A stretch of 64,000 nt of DNA, from NCBI GenBank assembly GCA_025360225.1, contig JANYCN010000013.1, positions 1 to 64,000 of the forward strand, in the 5' to 3' direction. The translations under genes and the position numbers were made by a program. The number at the start of each line of letters is the position of its first letter. The stretch's first letter is position 1. This document shows positions 27,535 to 38,887 of the stretch, in pieces. The notes beneath the pieces were generated by a model. The model saw only the letters and a program-made list of their open reading frames with translations. It searched no databases and had not been told where the DNA came from. The stretch comes from Actinomycetes bacterium (lineage in GTDB: Bacteria > Actinomycetota > Thermoleophilia > Gaiellales > F1-60-MAGs149).

Positions 27535-28197
27535 TCAGTCAGGCAAGCGAGAGGCGTCTGCCTGGCGCGCCCCAATCAGGGCAACGACCGCCGCCTCGTC
27601 TCCCGCACGTAGGAGGGCGATCGGGTCGGGAGCGCCGTTCACGAGGTCCTCGAAGAAGATCTTCCGCTCCTCGTACGTCGCGAACGTGTCCTTCGCCCAG
27701 CCGCGAATGCCGTTCAGCAGCTCGGCGAGCCTTGCGTGGGGCGCGCCGAACTGCTCGGCGATCTCCCGCTTCAAGCGTTTGGCAAGTGCCGGGCTCGCAC
27801 CGGAGGTCGAGATCGCGATCGCGATCGGTCCCGTGCGAACGATCGCCGGGAGGATGAAGTTGCAGAGCGGCGGGACGTCGACGACGTTCACCAGCATGTG
27901 ACGAGCTTCCGCGGCGCGGTAGATCTTCACGTTCAGGTCGGTGTCGCTCGTCGCCGCCACGGCAAGGAACGCGAGCTGAAGGTCAGCCGGTTCGAACTGC
28001 CGCAGCTCGAGCGTGATCGCACCCTCCGCCGCGAGCGTGCGAACGTCCTCGACCGCGTCCAGCGCGACGACGGTCACGCTGGCACCGGCGGCAAGCAAAC
28101 CCTCGACCTTCTCTAACCCGACGGGGCCGGCGCCGACGACGAGGCACGGGCGCCCTGTCAGGTCGAGGCACGCCATGTAGAACGTCTTCTCTAGCAT
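27535..28197 (-). CDS. Precorrin-2 dehydrogenase / sirohydrochlorin ferrochelatase-type protein
   Basis: RPCLVVGAGPVGLEKVEGLLAAGASVTVVA, VNVVDVPPLCNFILPAIV, ISTSGASPALAKRLKREI. Confidence 0.88.
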   Translation of the reverse strand: MLEKTFYMACLDLTGRPCLVVGAGPVGLEKVEGLLAAGASVTVVALDAVEDVRTLAAEGAITLELRQFEPADLQLAFLAVAATSDTDLNVKIYRAAEARHMLVNVVDVPPLCNFILPAIVRTGPIAIAISTSGASPALAKRLKREIAEQFGAPHARLAELLNGIRGWAKDTFATYEERKIFFEDLVNGAPDPIALLRAGDEAAVVALIGARQADASRLPD

Positions 28198-28294
28198 TCG
28201 CCGGTTGCACGATGCGTCGCAGCGCGCGAGCGCGAGGTCGCAGACGCAGGGGCGTGGCGGTCGGGAGGCCATGCCCGGATGCTACCGGCACACT

Positions 28295-29410
28295 ATGACC
28301 GTGGCTCCCGTGCGACACCTCTACGTCCACGTCCCCTTCTGTGGGCATCGCTGCGGCTACTGCGACTTCGTCACGGTCACGGGAAACGCGCACCGCCACG
28401 CCGACTACGTCGCCGCGCTCGTTGGTGAGGCTCGACGCTGGCAGCGCCAAGGGACGCTTGGAGACGGCGTCGACACCCTCTACGTCGGTGGTGGCACGCC
28501 GTCTGAGCTGGCTCCGACGCTGCTCGCGGCGTTGCTCGACGCCCTTCCGCCCGCCACCGTCGAGCTGACGGTCGAGTGCAACCCGGAGACGGTGTCCGAA
28601 CAGCTCGCGCGAGCTCTCGCCGAGCGTGCCGCCCGGGTCTCGCTGGGCGTGCAGTCGTTCAACCAGCGCCACCTCGTCACGCTCGAGCGGCTGACGACGC
28701 CCGATGGCGTGCGTGAGGCGGTCGCGGTGCTCCGCGCGGCCGGCGTCGCCAACCTCTCCCTCGACCTGATCTACGGCATCCCCGGTCAGAGCGAGGAGGA
28801 TCTCGAGCGCGACCTCGACGAGCTCGTTGCGCTCGCTCCCGACCACTGCTCAGCGTACGAGCTTGAGGCGAAGCCGGGGACCCGCTTTGCGGTGCACCAC
28901 GGCGGGGCGCTGGCGGCCGAGGCGGAGGCCGTCGAGGGGCACTACGACCGCGTGATCGATCGGCTGACGGCCGCTGGATACGACTGGTACGAGACGGCAA
29001 GCTTTGCCCGAGACGGGCGGCGCGGCGTGCACAACACCGCCTACTGGTCGGGGGTTGACTACCTTGGCCTCGGGATCGGCGCCGTGTCGACGCTCGGCGA
29101 TGAGCGACGCCGCAACGGCCCGCGCCTCGCGCGCTACATCGATGACGTCAACGGCGACCGTGTCCCGCCCTTCGCGCTCGAGCCCGTCGACGCGGACGTG
29201 CGACGCCGCGAACGGCTGATCCTCGGGCTTCGGCTGCGCGAGGGCGTAGAGCTCGGCGAGGTGCTGGGCGTGGTTGATGTCGAGGCGCTCGACCGTCTCG
29301 TGGCGCACGGGATCGCCGTCGTCGAGAACGGTAGACTTCGTCTTGAGCGGCGGGGACGGTTGCTGTACAACGACGTGATCGCGCGCCTGCTCGTCAGCGA
29401 GCAGCAATGA
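28295..29410 (+). CDS. hemW: Radical SAM heme chaperone HemW
   Basis: LYVHVPFCGHRCGYCDFVTV, YVGGGTPSEL, LGVQSFNQRHL. Confidence 0.92.
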   Translation: MTVAPVRHLYVHVPFCGHRCGYCDFVTVTGNAHRHADYVAALVGEARRWQRQGTLGDGVDTLYVGGGTPSELAPTLLAALLDALPPATVELTVECNPETVSEQLARALAERAARVSLGVQSFNQRHLVTLERLTTPDGVREAVAVLRAAGVANLSLDLIYGIPGQSEEDLERDLDELVALAPDHCSAYELEAKPGTRFAVHHGGALAAEAEAVEGHYDRVIDRLTAAGYDWYETASFARDGRRGVHNTAYWSGVDYLGLGIGAVSTLGDERRRNGPRLARYIDDVNGDRVPPFALEPVDADVRRRERLILGLRLREGVELGEVLGVVDVEALDRLVAHGIAVVENGRLRLERRGRLLYNDVIARLLVSEQQ

Positions 29411-30441
29411 CCGAGCATGGACACGACCTGACACCGCGCCGCGCGCGCATCCTGCGCCTCGTCGTCGAGGAGCACATCGCCACGGGCGCACCGGTCGGGT
29501 CGCGCACGCTGGTTGCGATCGGCGAGCTTGGCTACTCGCCGTCAACGATCCGTTACGAGCTCGCGCGGCTCGAAAACGTCGGGCTGCTGGACCACCCGCA
29601 CACGTCGTCGGGGCGCGTCCCGACGGAGGCTGGCTACCGGTTCTACGCCGACGAGGTCGCTGCCCAGCGGCTCCCTGGACGCCCGCTCGCGATCGAGCTC
29701 GAGCCTGCGCGTCACGAGGTCGACGTCGCGTTGCAGGCGACGACCGAGGCGCTCAGCCAGGTCTCGAGCCTGCTCGCGCTCGTCTCAGCGCCCTCCGTTA
29801 CGGCGACCGTGATCCGCCACGTCGAGGTGCTGCTGCTCCAGCCACAGGTGGTGATGGTCGTCGTGATCACGGCGTCAGGCTCGATCGCAAAACGGGTGTT
29901 CGCGTTCGACGCTGCGGTGGACGCGCGCCTCGTCGACTGGGCGCGAACCTACCTGAACGAGACCGTCACGGGCACCGGGATCGGCACGAGCGCGCTGCGG
30001 CGCAAGCTCGCCAACCCCGAGCTCTCGCTGCGTGAGACGGCATTTCTGCACGCGATTGGCGGGGCGTTCTTGGAGGTGGTGGAGGATGCGGCCGACCGCG
30101 TCTACGTGGGTGGCGCGAGCCGGCTGATGTCCGAGCTGCGCGCTCGTGAGGTGAGCGATCTGGGGCTGATCGCGGCCGCGCTCGAGGAGCGCGCAACGAT
30201 GCTCGGGATGCTGCGCGAGGTGCTTGCGACCGATCGTGTCCTGATCCGGATCGGCGGCGAGCACGACGACCCGCGCGTCCGCCCGCTAGCGCTTGTCGCT
30301 GCAAGCTACGGGATCGGGTCGCGGAACCTCGGCGTCGTGTCGCTCCTTGGCCCGGTCCGGATGGACTACGCCGGCGCCGTCGCCACCGTGCGTGGCGCCG
30401 CGGCGGCCCTCTCCGACTACGTGGAGTCGCTCTACTCGTAG
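29407..30441 (+). CDS. hrcA: Heat-inducible transcription repressor
   Basis: LTPRRARILRLVVEEHIATGAPVGSRTL, STIRYELARLENVGLLDHPHTSSGRVPTEAGYRFY. Confidence 0.95.
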   Translation: MTEHGHDLTPRRARILRLVVEEHIATGAPVGSRTLVAIGELGYSPSTIRYELARLENVGLLDHPHTSSGRVPTEAGYRFYADEVAAQRLPGRPLAIELEPARHEVDVALQATTEALSQVSSLLALVSAPSVTATVIRHVEVLLLQPQVVMVVVITASGSIAKRVFAFDAAVDARLVDWARTYLNETVTGTGIGTSALRRKLANPELSLRETAFLHAIGGAFLEVVEDAADRVYVGGASRLMSELRAREVSDLGLIAAALEERATMLGMLREVLATDRVLIRIGGEHDDPRVRPLALVAASYGIGSRNLGVVSLLGPVRMDYAGAVATVRGAAAALSDYVESLYS

Positions 30442-30543
30442 CGCGCTCCCGGCGAAACATGGGCAGAAGCGCCGATGTTCCTGCGCCAACGCCGGGCTAC
30501 GGTGGGTCAGGCACGATGACCCACGACGAACGGGGCAAGGAAC

Positions 30544-30834
30544 ATGGACACGTACGTGATCCTCAGGCGCGATGGCTGGCGCGACGGCGACGAGCTACGC
30601 GCTGCCGCCGAACGCTCGACGATTGAAGGAGACCGCGTTCCCGACGACATCCGCTGGATCCGCAGCTACGTGCTCGGAGAGGCAGCAGGAGGGCTCGGCA
30701 CGGTGTGCATCTACCAGGCCTCCTCCCCCGAGGCGATCCGCAAGCACGCGGCGGCTGCTGGCCTGCCAGTCGATGAGATCATCAAGGTCGCCGATACGGT
30801 CGTCGTGCGCCCTGACCCCGTGGCCGTGGTGTAG
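30544..30834 (+). CDS. DUF4242-like small protein
   Basis: RWIRSYVLGEAAGGLGTVCIYQASSPEAIRKHAAAAGLPVDEIIKV. Confidence 0.75.
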   Translation: MDTYVILRRDGWRDGDELRAAAERSTIEGDRVPDDIRWIRSYVLGEAAGGLGTVCIYQASSPEAIRKHAAAAGLPVDEIIKVADTVVVRPDPVAVV

Positions 30835-30905
30835 CGCCGGCGCAGACCTGGTCTGCGCGGCGTGGCGCACCGCGGAGACCGCTCACCAATCCCGGGCCCT
30901 GTCTC

Positions 30906-31216
30906 GTGGTCTGATTGTCAAATGGCGTGGTCATCCGACTGCCTGGATCGTCCTGCGCTGGCCGGCTGCGCCACCCTGCGGGTGGCTACGTCGCCGAGCT
31001 CCGGCGACCTGCCCCGGCCCGCTGTGCGTGCCCGATCGTGGGCTTCGCGGGAGCGTCGCGCGCCGCTTGCGCTTAGCGTGTCAAGGCCTTCGCCTTGGCA
31101 CGCGTGCGAGCGGGCGTGCTATCCAGCACGCCCGCGATCGGCAAGCCCTGCGCGACGCGCAACGCTCCCGCTCGCTCCAGACACCCGACGACGCCGCTCT
31201 TTGACAATCAGACCAC
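30906..31216 (+). repeat. Full-length copy (B, 311 bp) of the dispersed hairpin-rich repeat with perfect 17-bp TIRs; MITE-like
   Basis: GTGGTCTGATTGTCAAA at 30906-30922 and TTTGACAATCAGACCAC at 31200-31216; internal hairpins; no conserved ORF. Confidence 0.92.
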
Positions 31217-33789
31217 TAGCGCGCCGGCACGCCGATGCCGAGCCGGGTCGCCTCGATCCCCGCCCGCGCTCGCGTCGGCACGTCCAGCTTGCGCAGCACG
31301 GCAGACACGTGGTGGTCGACGGTTCGGGGCGAGACGACGAGCCGCTCGGCGATCGCCGCGTTCGTCAACCCCTCGCCGAGCAGCGCGAGGACGTCGAGCT
31401 CGCGGGCGGTGAGGTTCGCGGGGTTCTCGCGTGCACGCTGGCGCGGCCCGGTCGCGAGGCCGCGTACACCGAGCGCCCGTGCCTGTCGCGCCACGACCGC
31501 CCCCGCTCCGTCGGCGCCGATCGCCCGGAGCCGCTCGTACGCCTCTCGCAAGGAGTCACCGTCACCGGCCGCCGCGATCGCGAGCGCAGCCTCGTACCGG
31601 CAGCCGAGCGCATCCCATGCATCTGCCGCGTCCTGGAACCGGCCGGCGAGCTCGAGCGCGCACGGCTCGGCCGTGAGCCTCGCCGCACGAACGGGCGACC
31701 CCGTGCGCGCACGCCAGCACGACAGGACCCCGGCCTCCCACGGCGCCCACGAGGTGCAGGAAAGCGAGTACGCCGGCTCGCTAAGCTGTTCGACCAGCTC
31801 CGGTTGCCCGTGCAACCAGGCGATCTCTGCTCGTGCGCGTGAGAGCGGGCCCGACCAGGAGAGCGGCGTCATGTCACCTGCGGTCGCGTCCGCGAGCGCT
31901 AACGCGTCGTCGGCCCCCGGGTCACCCCGCCTGGCCCTCGTGAGCGCGAGGACGATGAGCCCGTAGAACCGCGCCGCTGGCGAGTCGAGCCCGCTATCGG
32001 CGAGGTAGGAGCCGGTCTCGGCTGCTGCGTCCCACTCGCAGCGGTCGAGGGCCACGAATGCCCGCGCTATCAGGATGCTCAGCCGCCACAGGTCGAGGTC
32101 CTGGTGCTCGCAGGCGGCCAGGCCACGCTCGATCTCGCGATCGGCGAGGTCGTGGACGTGGTGGTCCGCGGCGCTGATCGCGAGGTTGTTGTGGAGCTTC
32201 AGCGACAGCCCCCGATCACCTCGGGAGAGAGCGGCGTCCAGGACGGCCTCCATTGCCGCGAACGCAGCTGGTCCGTCTCGCTGAACGAGCACCGTTACCA
32301 ACCCGGACTCGATGTCCAACGCGAGCTCGGTGGCCTGCCCATCAAGGGTTGCAAGGACGTGCGCCTCCTCGAGCGCGGCAGACGCCGCGTCGAGCTGGCC
32401 GTCGGCGAACAGCACGCTCGCGCTCGCCCGGCGAGCTCTGGCGATCGACGAGCGGGCGCCGGACGCCTCAGCGAGCGCGAGCGCTCGAGCAGCGGACGCA
32501 CCCGCGTCCTCCGTCAGCCCGCGGCAGAGCTGGTGGGAGACGAGCCCGCAGAGCGCCGAGGACTCGCGCAGCGGCTCATCAATCTCGCGGTACAGCGCCG
32601 TCGCCTCGGCCAGGTCCGCCATCGACGCCACCTGCTCGTCCGTGTGGAAGAGCGCCTCAGCGCGCGCCTCAAGCAGCTCGGCACGCTGATCGGGTGGCAG
32701 GATCGACGCAAAGCGCAGCGCCCGGGCGTACTGTGAGGCAGCCTCACGGTGCGCGCCGAGCCGCGCGGCCTCGCGTGCCGCCTCCGGCGCGTAGCGCATC
32801 ACCGCCGGACCGTCAGCCGCCTCGTCAGCATGCGTAGCGAGACGTGACACGTCGAGCGGGAGATCGTCGCTCAGCGTACGGAGGATCGCCTGGTGGACGG
32901 CCCGACGGCGCGCTGGGTCGACATCATTGGCGACGACGAGCCGGGCGAGCTCGTGACGGAACGCGACACCGCCCGGCGCCGCTACCAGAAGCCCGGCGTC
33001 GAAGCAGGCGCGGACAGAGGGCTCCGCGCCCGGACACACGCCCTCGAGAAGGCGGGGCCCCGCGCCCTGCGCGGCCAGCGCGACCACCTCGAGCACGCCC
33101 ACGGCAACGCCGTCAAGCCGGGCGACACGGGCAAGCACCGCATCGCGAACGGTGGGCGGAACGTGCTCGCTGTTGGCGGCAAGGACCTCGGCGACGTAGA
33201 ACGCGTTCCCGCTCGAGAGGCGGTACAGCTCGTCCGTGTCGACGGCTCGATCGCCCGCAAGCGCGGCTACGCCCGCGCGTGAGAGGCGTCCGACGGGCAA
33301 CCGTGTCACGCCTGCAGGCGACGCGATGTCCCCGAGCGCGAGCCAGAGCGGGTGTCGACGGTCGAGCTCGTCGTCGCGGTAGGTGGCAACGATCAGGCCT
33401 CGCCATGACCCGATCCGTCGCCCGAGCAGGCGGAGCACCGAGAGCGTTGCCTCGTCGGCCCAGTGGACGTCCTCGAGGACCAGCACCGACCCATCGGTGA
33501 GGGTGTCTCGCAGCTGCTCGAAGACCCGGTAGGCGCCGTCCATCTCGTCACCATTGATCCGAAGGCCGTCGAGATCGGCGAACGCTCCGAGCGGACGCGG
33601 CACCGCAACTGGGTCGCACCGCCCCCAGCGGGCGACGGTTGGGGCGATCGCGACGCCGAGCGCCTCAAGAAGCGTCGTCTTTCCGACGCCGGCCTCACCT
33701 GAGACCAGGACGAGCTGCCCGGTTCCCAGCGCAGCCTTGGCCCGGGCGCCCGCGAGGGCGTCGAGGTGATCGCTCCGTTCGACGAGCAT
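31216..33789 (-). CDS. LuxR-family regulator with N-terminal AAA/ATPase domain
   Basis: LVSGEAGVGKTTLLEAL (Walker A), VLVLEDVHWADEATL, C-terminal LTARELDVLALLGEGLTNAAIAERLVVSPRTVDHHVSAVLRKL. Confidence 0.92.
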   Translation of the reverse strand: MLVERSDHLDALAGARAKAALGTGQLVLVSGEAGVGKTTLLEALGVAIAPTVARWGRCDPVAVPRPLGAFADLDGLRINGDEMDGAYRVFEQLRDTLTDGSVLVLEDVHWADEATLSVLRLLGRRIGSWRGLIVATYRDDELDRRHPLWLALGDIASPAGVTRLPVGRLSRAGVAALAGDRAVDTDELYRLSSGNAFYVAEVLAANSEHVPPTVRDAVLARVARLDGVAVGVLEVVALAAQGAGPRLLEGVCPGAEPSVRACFDAGLLVAAPGGVAFRHELARLVVANDVDPARRRAVHQAILRTLSDDLPLDVSRLATHADEAADGPAVMRYAPEAAREAARLGAHREAASQYARALRFASILPPDQRAELLEARAEALFHTDEQVASMADLAEATALYREIDEPLRESSALCGLVSHQLCRGLTEDAGASAARALALAEASGARSSIARARRASASVLFADGQLDAASAALEEAHVLATLDGQATELALDIESGLVTVLVQRDGPAAFAAMEAVLDAALSRGDRGLSLKLHNNLAISAADHHVHDLADREIERGLAACEHQDLDLWRLSILIARAFVALDRCEWDAAAETGSYLADSGLDSPAARFYGLIVLALTRARRGDPGADDALALADATAGDMTPLSWSGPLSRARAEIAWLHGQPELVEQLSEPAYSLSCTSWAPWEAGVLSCWRARTGSPVRAARLTAEPCALELAGRFQDAADAWDALGCRYEAALAIAAAGDGDSLREAYERLRAIGADGAGAVVARQARALGVRGLATGPRQRARENPANLTARELDVLALLGEGLTNAAIAERLVVSPRTVDHHVSAVLRKLDVPTRARAGIEATRLGIGVPAR

Positions 33790-33873
33790 CCCCCCATGAT
33801 CCCACCGATGGCGGTCTGACGCAACCCCTCTGGCGACAGGCCGGCGGCGCCCTCCGGCTACGATCCGGTGCGA

Positions 33874-35013
33874 ATGGCGGGCCCGCGCGACTACTACGAG
33901 ACGCTGGGCGTCGCTCGCGACGCGGACGAGGGCGAGATCAAGAAGGCCTTCCGCCAGCTTGCTCGCAAGCTGCATCCCGACGTCAACAAGGATGACCCGA
34001 CAGCGGCCGACCAGTTCCGCGCGGTCGCGGAGGCCTACGAGGTGCTGTCGGTCTCCGAGACGCGCGCGACGTACGACCGCTACGGGCACGCCGGCGTCTC
34101 CGGCAACCATCGTCGCACCGACAACGCCGCGCAGGCGGGGAACTTCGGCGACCTGTTCTCGATGCTCTTCGGCGAGGACCTCTTCGGCGGCGGTCGGCGT
34201 GGCGGGAGAGGGGGCCCGGTCGCCGGCGCCGACGCGGCGACGCAGGTCGAGATCACGCTCAAGGACGCCGCGTTTGGCGTCCCCGTCGACCTGCTGATCC
34301 AGACCGAGGTTGGCTGCGAGCGCTGCGAGCGCAGCGGTGCCGAGCCTGGCTCAAACCCGCGCACCTGTGCGACCTGCGGTGGCCAGGGGCAGGTGCGACA
34401 GCTGATGCGTACCGTGCTCGGGCAGGTTGAGCGGATCGGGCCATGCCCGACGTGTAACGGGCGTGGGAAGCAGGTCGACGACCCATGCCGGCGCTGCCGC
34501 GGCGTCGGACGGGTTACGGAGGAACGTACCGTGTCGGTCGCGATCCCCGCAGGGATCGAGCACGGCCAGCAGGTCCTCGTCCGGGGTCAGGGCCACGCCG
34601 GCGATCCCGGCGCTCCGGACGGCGACCTGTACGTCGCCGTCGCCATCGCCGACGATCCTCGTTTCCAGCGCGAGGGCGTTGACCTGGTGACGGTCGTCGA
34701 GCTGACGATGACGCAGGCCGCGCTCGGCGCGACGCTTGACGTCGAGACCCTTGACGGCTCGGCGTCGGTCGAGTTCAAGACGGGGACGCAGGCCGGCGAG
34801 GTGCGCACGCTCCGTGGTCAGGGCATGCCGAACGTCCGCTCAGGCCGTCGCGGCAACCTGCGGATCCTCGTCAACGTGCTCGTGCCGCGTGCCCTCTCCG
34901 GCGAACAACGCCGCCTGGTCGAGCAGCTCGACAAGGCGCTAGCAGAGAAGAACTACGCCGACGGCGGCGACGGGATCCTCGGGCGCTTCCGCAGGCATCG
35001 CGATGGTGGCTGA
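33874..35013 (+). CDS. dnaJ: Chaperone DnaJ
   Basis: [33 protein letters not shown]; Cys-rich zinc repeats ([32 protein letters not shown]). Confidence 0.96.
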   Translation: MAGPRDYYETLGVARDADEGEIKKAFRQLARKLHPDVNKDDPTAADQFRAVAEAYEVLSVSETRATYDRYGHAGVSGNHRRTDNAAQAGNFGDLFSMLFGEDLFGGGRRGGRGGPVAGADAATQVEITLKDAAFGVPVDLLIQTEVGCERCERSGAEPGSNPRTCATCGGQGQVRQLMRTVLGQVERIGPCPTCNGRGKQVDDPCRRCRGVGRVTEERTVSVAIPAGIEHGQQVLVRGQGHAGDPGAPDGDLYVAVAIADDPRFQREGVDLVTVVELTMTQAALGATLDVETLDGSASVEFKTGTQAGEVRTLRGQGMPNVRSGRRGNLRILVNVLVPRALSGEQRRLVEQLDKALAEKNYADGGDGILGRFRRHRDGG

Positions 35014-35782
35014 ACCGGAGCCGCAGCTCGTCCGCTGGTCTGTCGCCGTGTCGTCGGACGCCGCCGAGCTCGCCGTCTACGAGCTCCTCGAGGCGTTTCC
35101 CGGTGGCATGGAGGAGGAGCGCGTTGACGCGGGAGTGCTCCTGCATGGCTACCTCGTTGCGGGGATCTCGCCGGACATTCCTGCCGGCTACGTCGCGCGG
35201 TCAGAGCCGGTCGACCCGGGCTGGAGGGAGGCCTGGCGCACGTTTCACCGGCCGGTGCGGATCGGCCCGTTCTGGGTTGGCCCGCCGTGGCTCGACCCTG
35301 ATCCTGGCAGCGACCCGATCGTGATCGAGCCGGCCCTGGCGTTCGGCACCGGGGCACACGGGTCGACGCGGGGCGCCGCCGAGGTCCTGCGACGCACGCC
35401 GGTGGGCGGCGCGATCGGCGACGTGGGGTGTGGGTCTGGCGTTCTCTCGATCATCGCCGGACGCCTCGGTTGGGGCCCGATCGAGGCGACCGACATCGAT
35501 CGCAACGCGGTCGTCGCGACGACCGAGAACGCGGCGTTGAACGGCGTCGACGTTCGTGCGTGGCATGCCGACGCCCTCATCGATCCGCTCCCCACGGGTG
35601 AGGTCCTGATCGCGAACCTGCAGCTCGAGATCCTCGAGCCGCTGTTTTGCCGTGTCGACCTGCCGGCGACGGTGATCGTCTCAGGGCTCCTCGAGCGCGA
35701 GCGGTTCCGGCCCGCCGGCTGGCGCGTCGACGATGAGGAGCTGTGCGACGGCTGGCGTTCGCTCCGGCTGGTGCGAGGGTGA
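35003..35782 (+). CDS. prmA: Ribosomal protein L11 methyltransferase
   Basis: [36 protein letters not shown]; follows dnaJ. Confidence 0.9.
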   Translation: MVAEPEPQLVRWSVAVSSDAAELAVYELLEAFPGGMEEERVDAGVLLHGYLVAGISPDIPAGYVARSEPVDPGWREAWRTFHRPVRIGPFWVGPPWLDPDPGSDPIVIEPALAFGTGAHGSTRGAAEVLRRTPVGGAIGDVGCGSGVLSIIAGRLGWGPIEATDIDRNAVVATTENAALNGVDVRAWHADALIDPLPTGEVLIANLQLEILEPLFCRVDLPATVIVSGLLERERFRPAGWRVDDEELCDGWRSLRLVRG

Positions 35783-37035
35783 CGTTCACCGCCGCGATCC
35801 TCGTCACGGGCTCCGAGATCCTGATGGGGCGGACGACGGACACCAACTCCTCATTCCTCGCGCGCGCGCTCGACGATCATGGCGTGCGCGTCGTCCGCAC
35901 CCTCGCGGTCGACGACGGCGAGGAGGCGATCGTTAACGGGTTGCGATCGCTGCTCGCTCTCGGTGTCGACCTGGTGATCACGTCTGGCGGGCTCGGGCCG
36001 ACCCACGACGATCGCACCTTCGCGGCCGTCGCTGCCGTGGTCGGCCACCCGCTCACCCTCGACCGCGAGGCGTTTGGCGTGATCGACGGGATCGTCGCGG
36101 CATTCGCGGCTGCTCGGGGACTCGACCCGGCGCAGTTTGCGGCGGGGAACCGCAAGCAGGCGACGCTTCCGTGGGGTGCAGCGGTGCTACGGCCGGTTGG
36201 CACCGCCCCGGGTGCGATCGTTGCGCACGGCTCGTCGTCGATCGTCGTGCTGCCAGGGCCGCCGGTCGAGCTGACGCGGATGTGGGCCGATGCCTCGCGC
36301 CACCCGCTGCTCGCGACGATCCTTGCCGCCGGTGCACAGCCGCGGCGCCTCGTGCGCATCTACGGCGTCCCTGAGTCTCGTGTCGGCGACGTCTTCGCGG
36401 AGCTGGGTGGCGACAGGGCCGGGACGGAGACGACGATCTGTGCATCGCGCTCCGAGGTGGAGGTCGTGATCCGCCACGGCCACGCGGACGGCGGGGCCGC
36501 AACGTCCCTCGTCGACGGCCTCCGCGCGGCGTTCGGGTCAGCGGTGTTCTCCGAGGGGCCGGCGCCGCTCGAGGAGATCGTTCTCGACGCGCTGCGCACC
36601 CACGGCTGGACGATCGCCACGGCCGAGTCCTGCACCGCCGGCCTCGTCGCTGCGCGACTCGCCGACGTCCCCGGTTGCTCGGACGTTCTGGTCGGTGGCG
36701 TCGTCGCCTACGCGAACGGTGTGAAGGAGGGGTTGCTCGGGGTCTCCGCAGGCCTCATCGAGCGGGAGGGGGCCGTGTCAGCCTCCTGCGCCGAGGCGAT
36801 GGCGATCGGTGTTCGCGACCGTCTCGGTGCCGATGTCGGCGTGTCGGTGACGGGCATCGCCGGCCCTGATGGTGGCAGCGACGCGAAGCCGGTCGGACTC
36901 GTCTACCTCCACGTGGTCACGCCGACCGGGTCGCGCGGCATCGAGCGCCGCTTCCACGGCCCCCGCGAGAACGTGCGGTCGTGGTCCGTTACCGCCGCAC
37001 TGCATCTCGTGCGGCTCCTTGCACGCCCCGAGTAG
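35779..37035 (+). CDS. cinA: CinA family protein
   Basis: [63 protein letters not shown]. Confidence 0.94.
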   Translation: MTFTAAILVTGSEILMGRTTDTNSSFLARALDDHGVRVVRTLAVDDGEEAIVNGLRSLLALGVDLVITSGGLGPTHDDRTFAAVAAVVGHPLTLDREAFGVIDGIVAAFAAARGLDPAQFAAGNRKQATLPWGAAVLRPVGTAPGAIVAHGSSSIVVLPGPPVELTRMWADASRHPLLATILAAGAQPRRLVRIYGVPESRVGDVFAELGGDRAGTETTICASRSEVEVVIRHGHADGGAATSLVDGLRAAFGSAVFSEGPAPLEEIVLDALRTHGWTIATAESCTAGLVAARLADVPGCSDVLVGGVVAYANGVKEGLLGVSAGLIEREGAVSASCAEAMAIGVRDRLGADVGVSVTGIAGPDGGSDAKPVGLVYLHVVTPTGSRGIERRFHGPRENVRSWSVTAALHLVRLLARPE

Positions 37036-37063
37036 ACGCGCGCGCAAGCCGCGCGGTCCGATA

Positions 37064-37077
37064 CGAACATCTGTCCG
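37064..37077. promoter_or_regulatory. Candidate LexA/SOS box upstream of recA
   Basis: CGAACATCTGTCCG, one mismatch from CGAAC-N4-GTTCG; TATACT-like element at 37088. Confidence 0.6.
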
Positions 37078-37162
37078 GTGTCCTTCCTATACTGGGCTTC
37101 CGGTCGTGACCAGCGACCGGCTCGTTTCGTACACGTGGACGCGGATGGCAGGAGGACGACAG

Positions 37163-38253
<1,091 letters not shown>

Positions 38254-38257
<4 letters not shown>

Positions 38258-38682
38258 GCGAGGTCGAGGGGCGGAGCGAGCGGTCAGAGCGCGCGCGGGC
38301 GCTCGCCCGGGCGGGCGGGATGCTCGCGCGCCGATCGCACTCGCGGCTCGAGGTGGAGCGCGCGCTCTCCCGGTCGGTCGACGTCGAGATCGCGCGCCTC
38401 GTCGTCGCCGAGCTGGAAGCCGCTTCGCTGCTCGACGACGACCGCTACGCGGCCGAGCTCGTCGCCTATCGCCTGAGGAAGGGCTGGGGGCCGCACCGGA
38501 TCCGCTTCGACCTCGAGCAGGCCGGCATCGAACGGGCCTTGGCCCGTGAGCTCGTCGACGCGATCGACGCCGATGATCTTCGCCGCGCCGGCGTGGTTGC
38601 CGTCGGCGCCCGCGAGGGAGCGGCGGCGGTGCGGCGGCTGAGCGCGCGCGGGTTTGAGGGTGGGGCTGCGACCAGTCACTGA
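38254..38682 (+). CDS. recX: Regulatory protein RecX
   Basis: [34 protein letters not shown]; directly after recA. Confidence 0.88.
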
Positions 38683-38887
38683 TGTCCGTCAGCGTGAACC
38701 GGCGGTCGCAGACGTGCGGCGCAAGGCGCGCTACGCTTTACGCCTGCAAGGATGATCTTCCGCCGGAGCGAACTCCCGGAGCGAACGACCCAGGTTCTTT
38801 CCCAGACGATCCGTTGTCGCGACGCCTTCCGTCGCGCTTCTGGTCGAGACACATACCCGCTCCGTGCGGGGAAGAAGGAGTGCCATC

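Noticed and set aside
30970-31135. CRISPR array or tRNA-like structure in the hairpin-rich repeat
   Set aside because: No regularly spaced direct repeats with unique spacers, and no tRNA arm/loop consensus was seen.
30862-31842. ORFs running through the repeat (and 11-193 in copy A)
   Set aside because: Frames are not maintained between copies, and the longer ones continue antisense to the LuxR gene.
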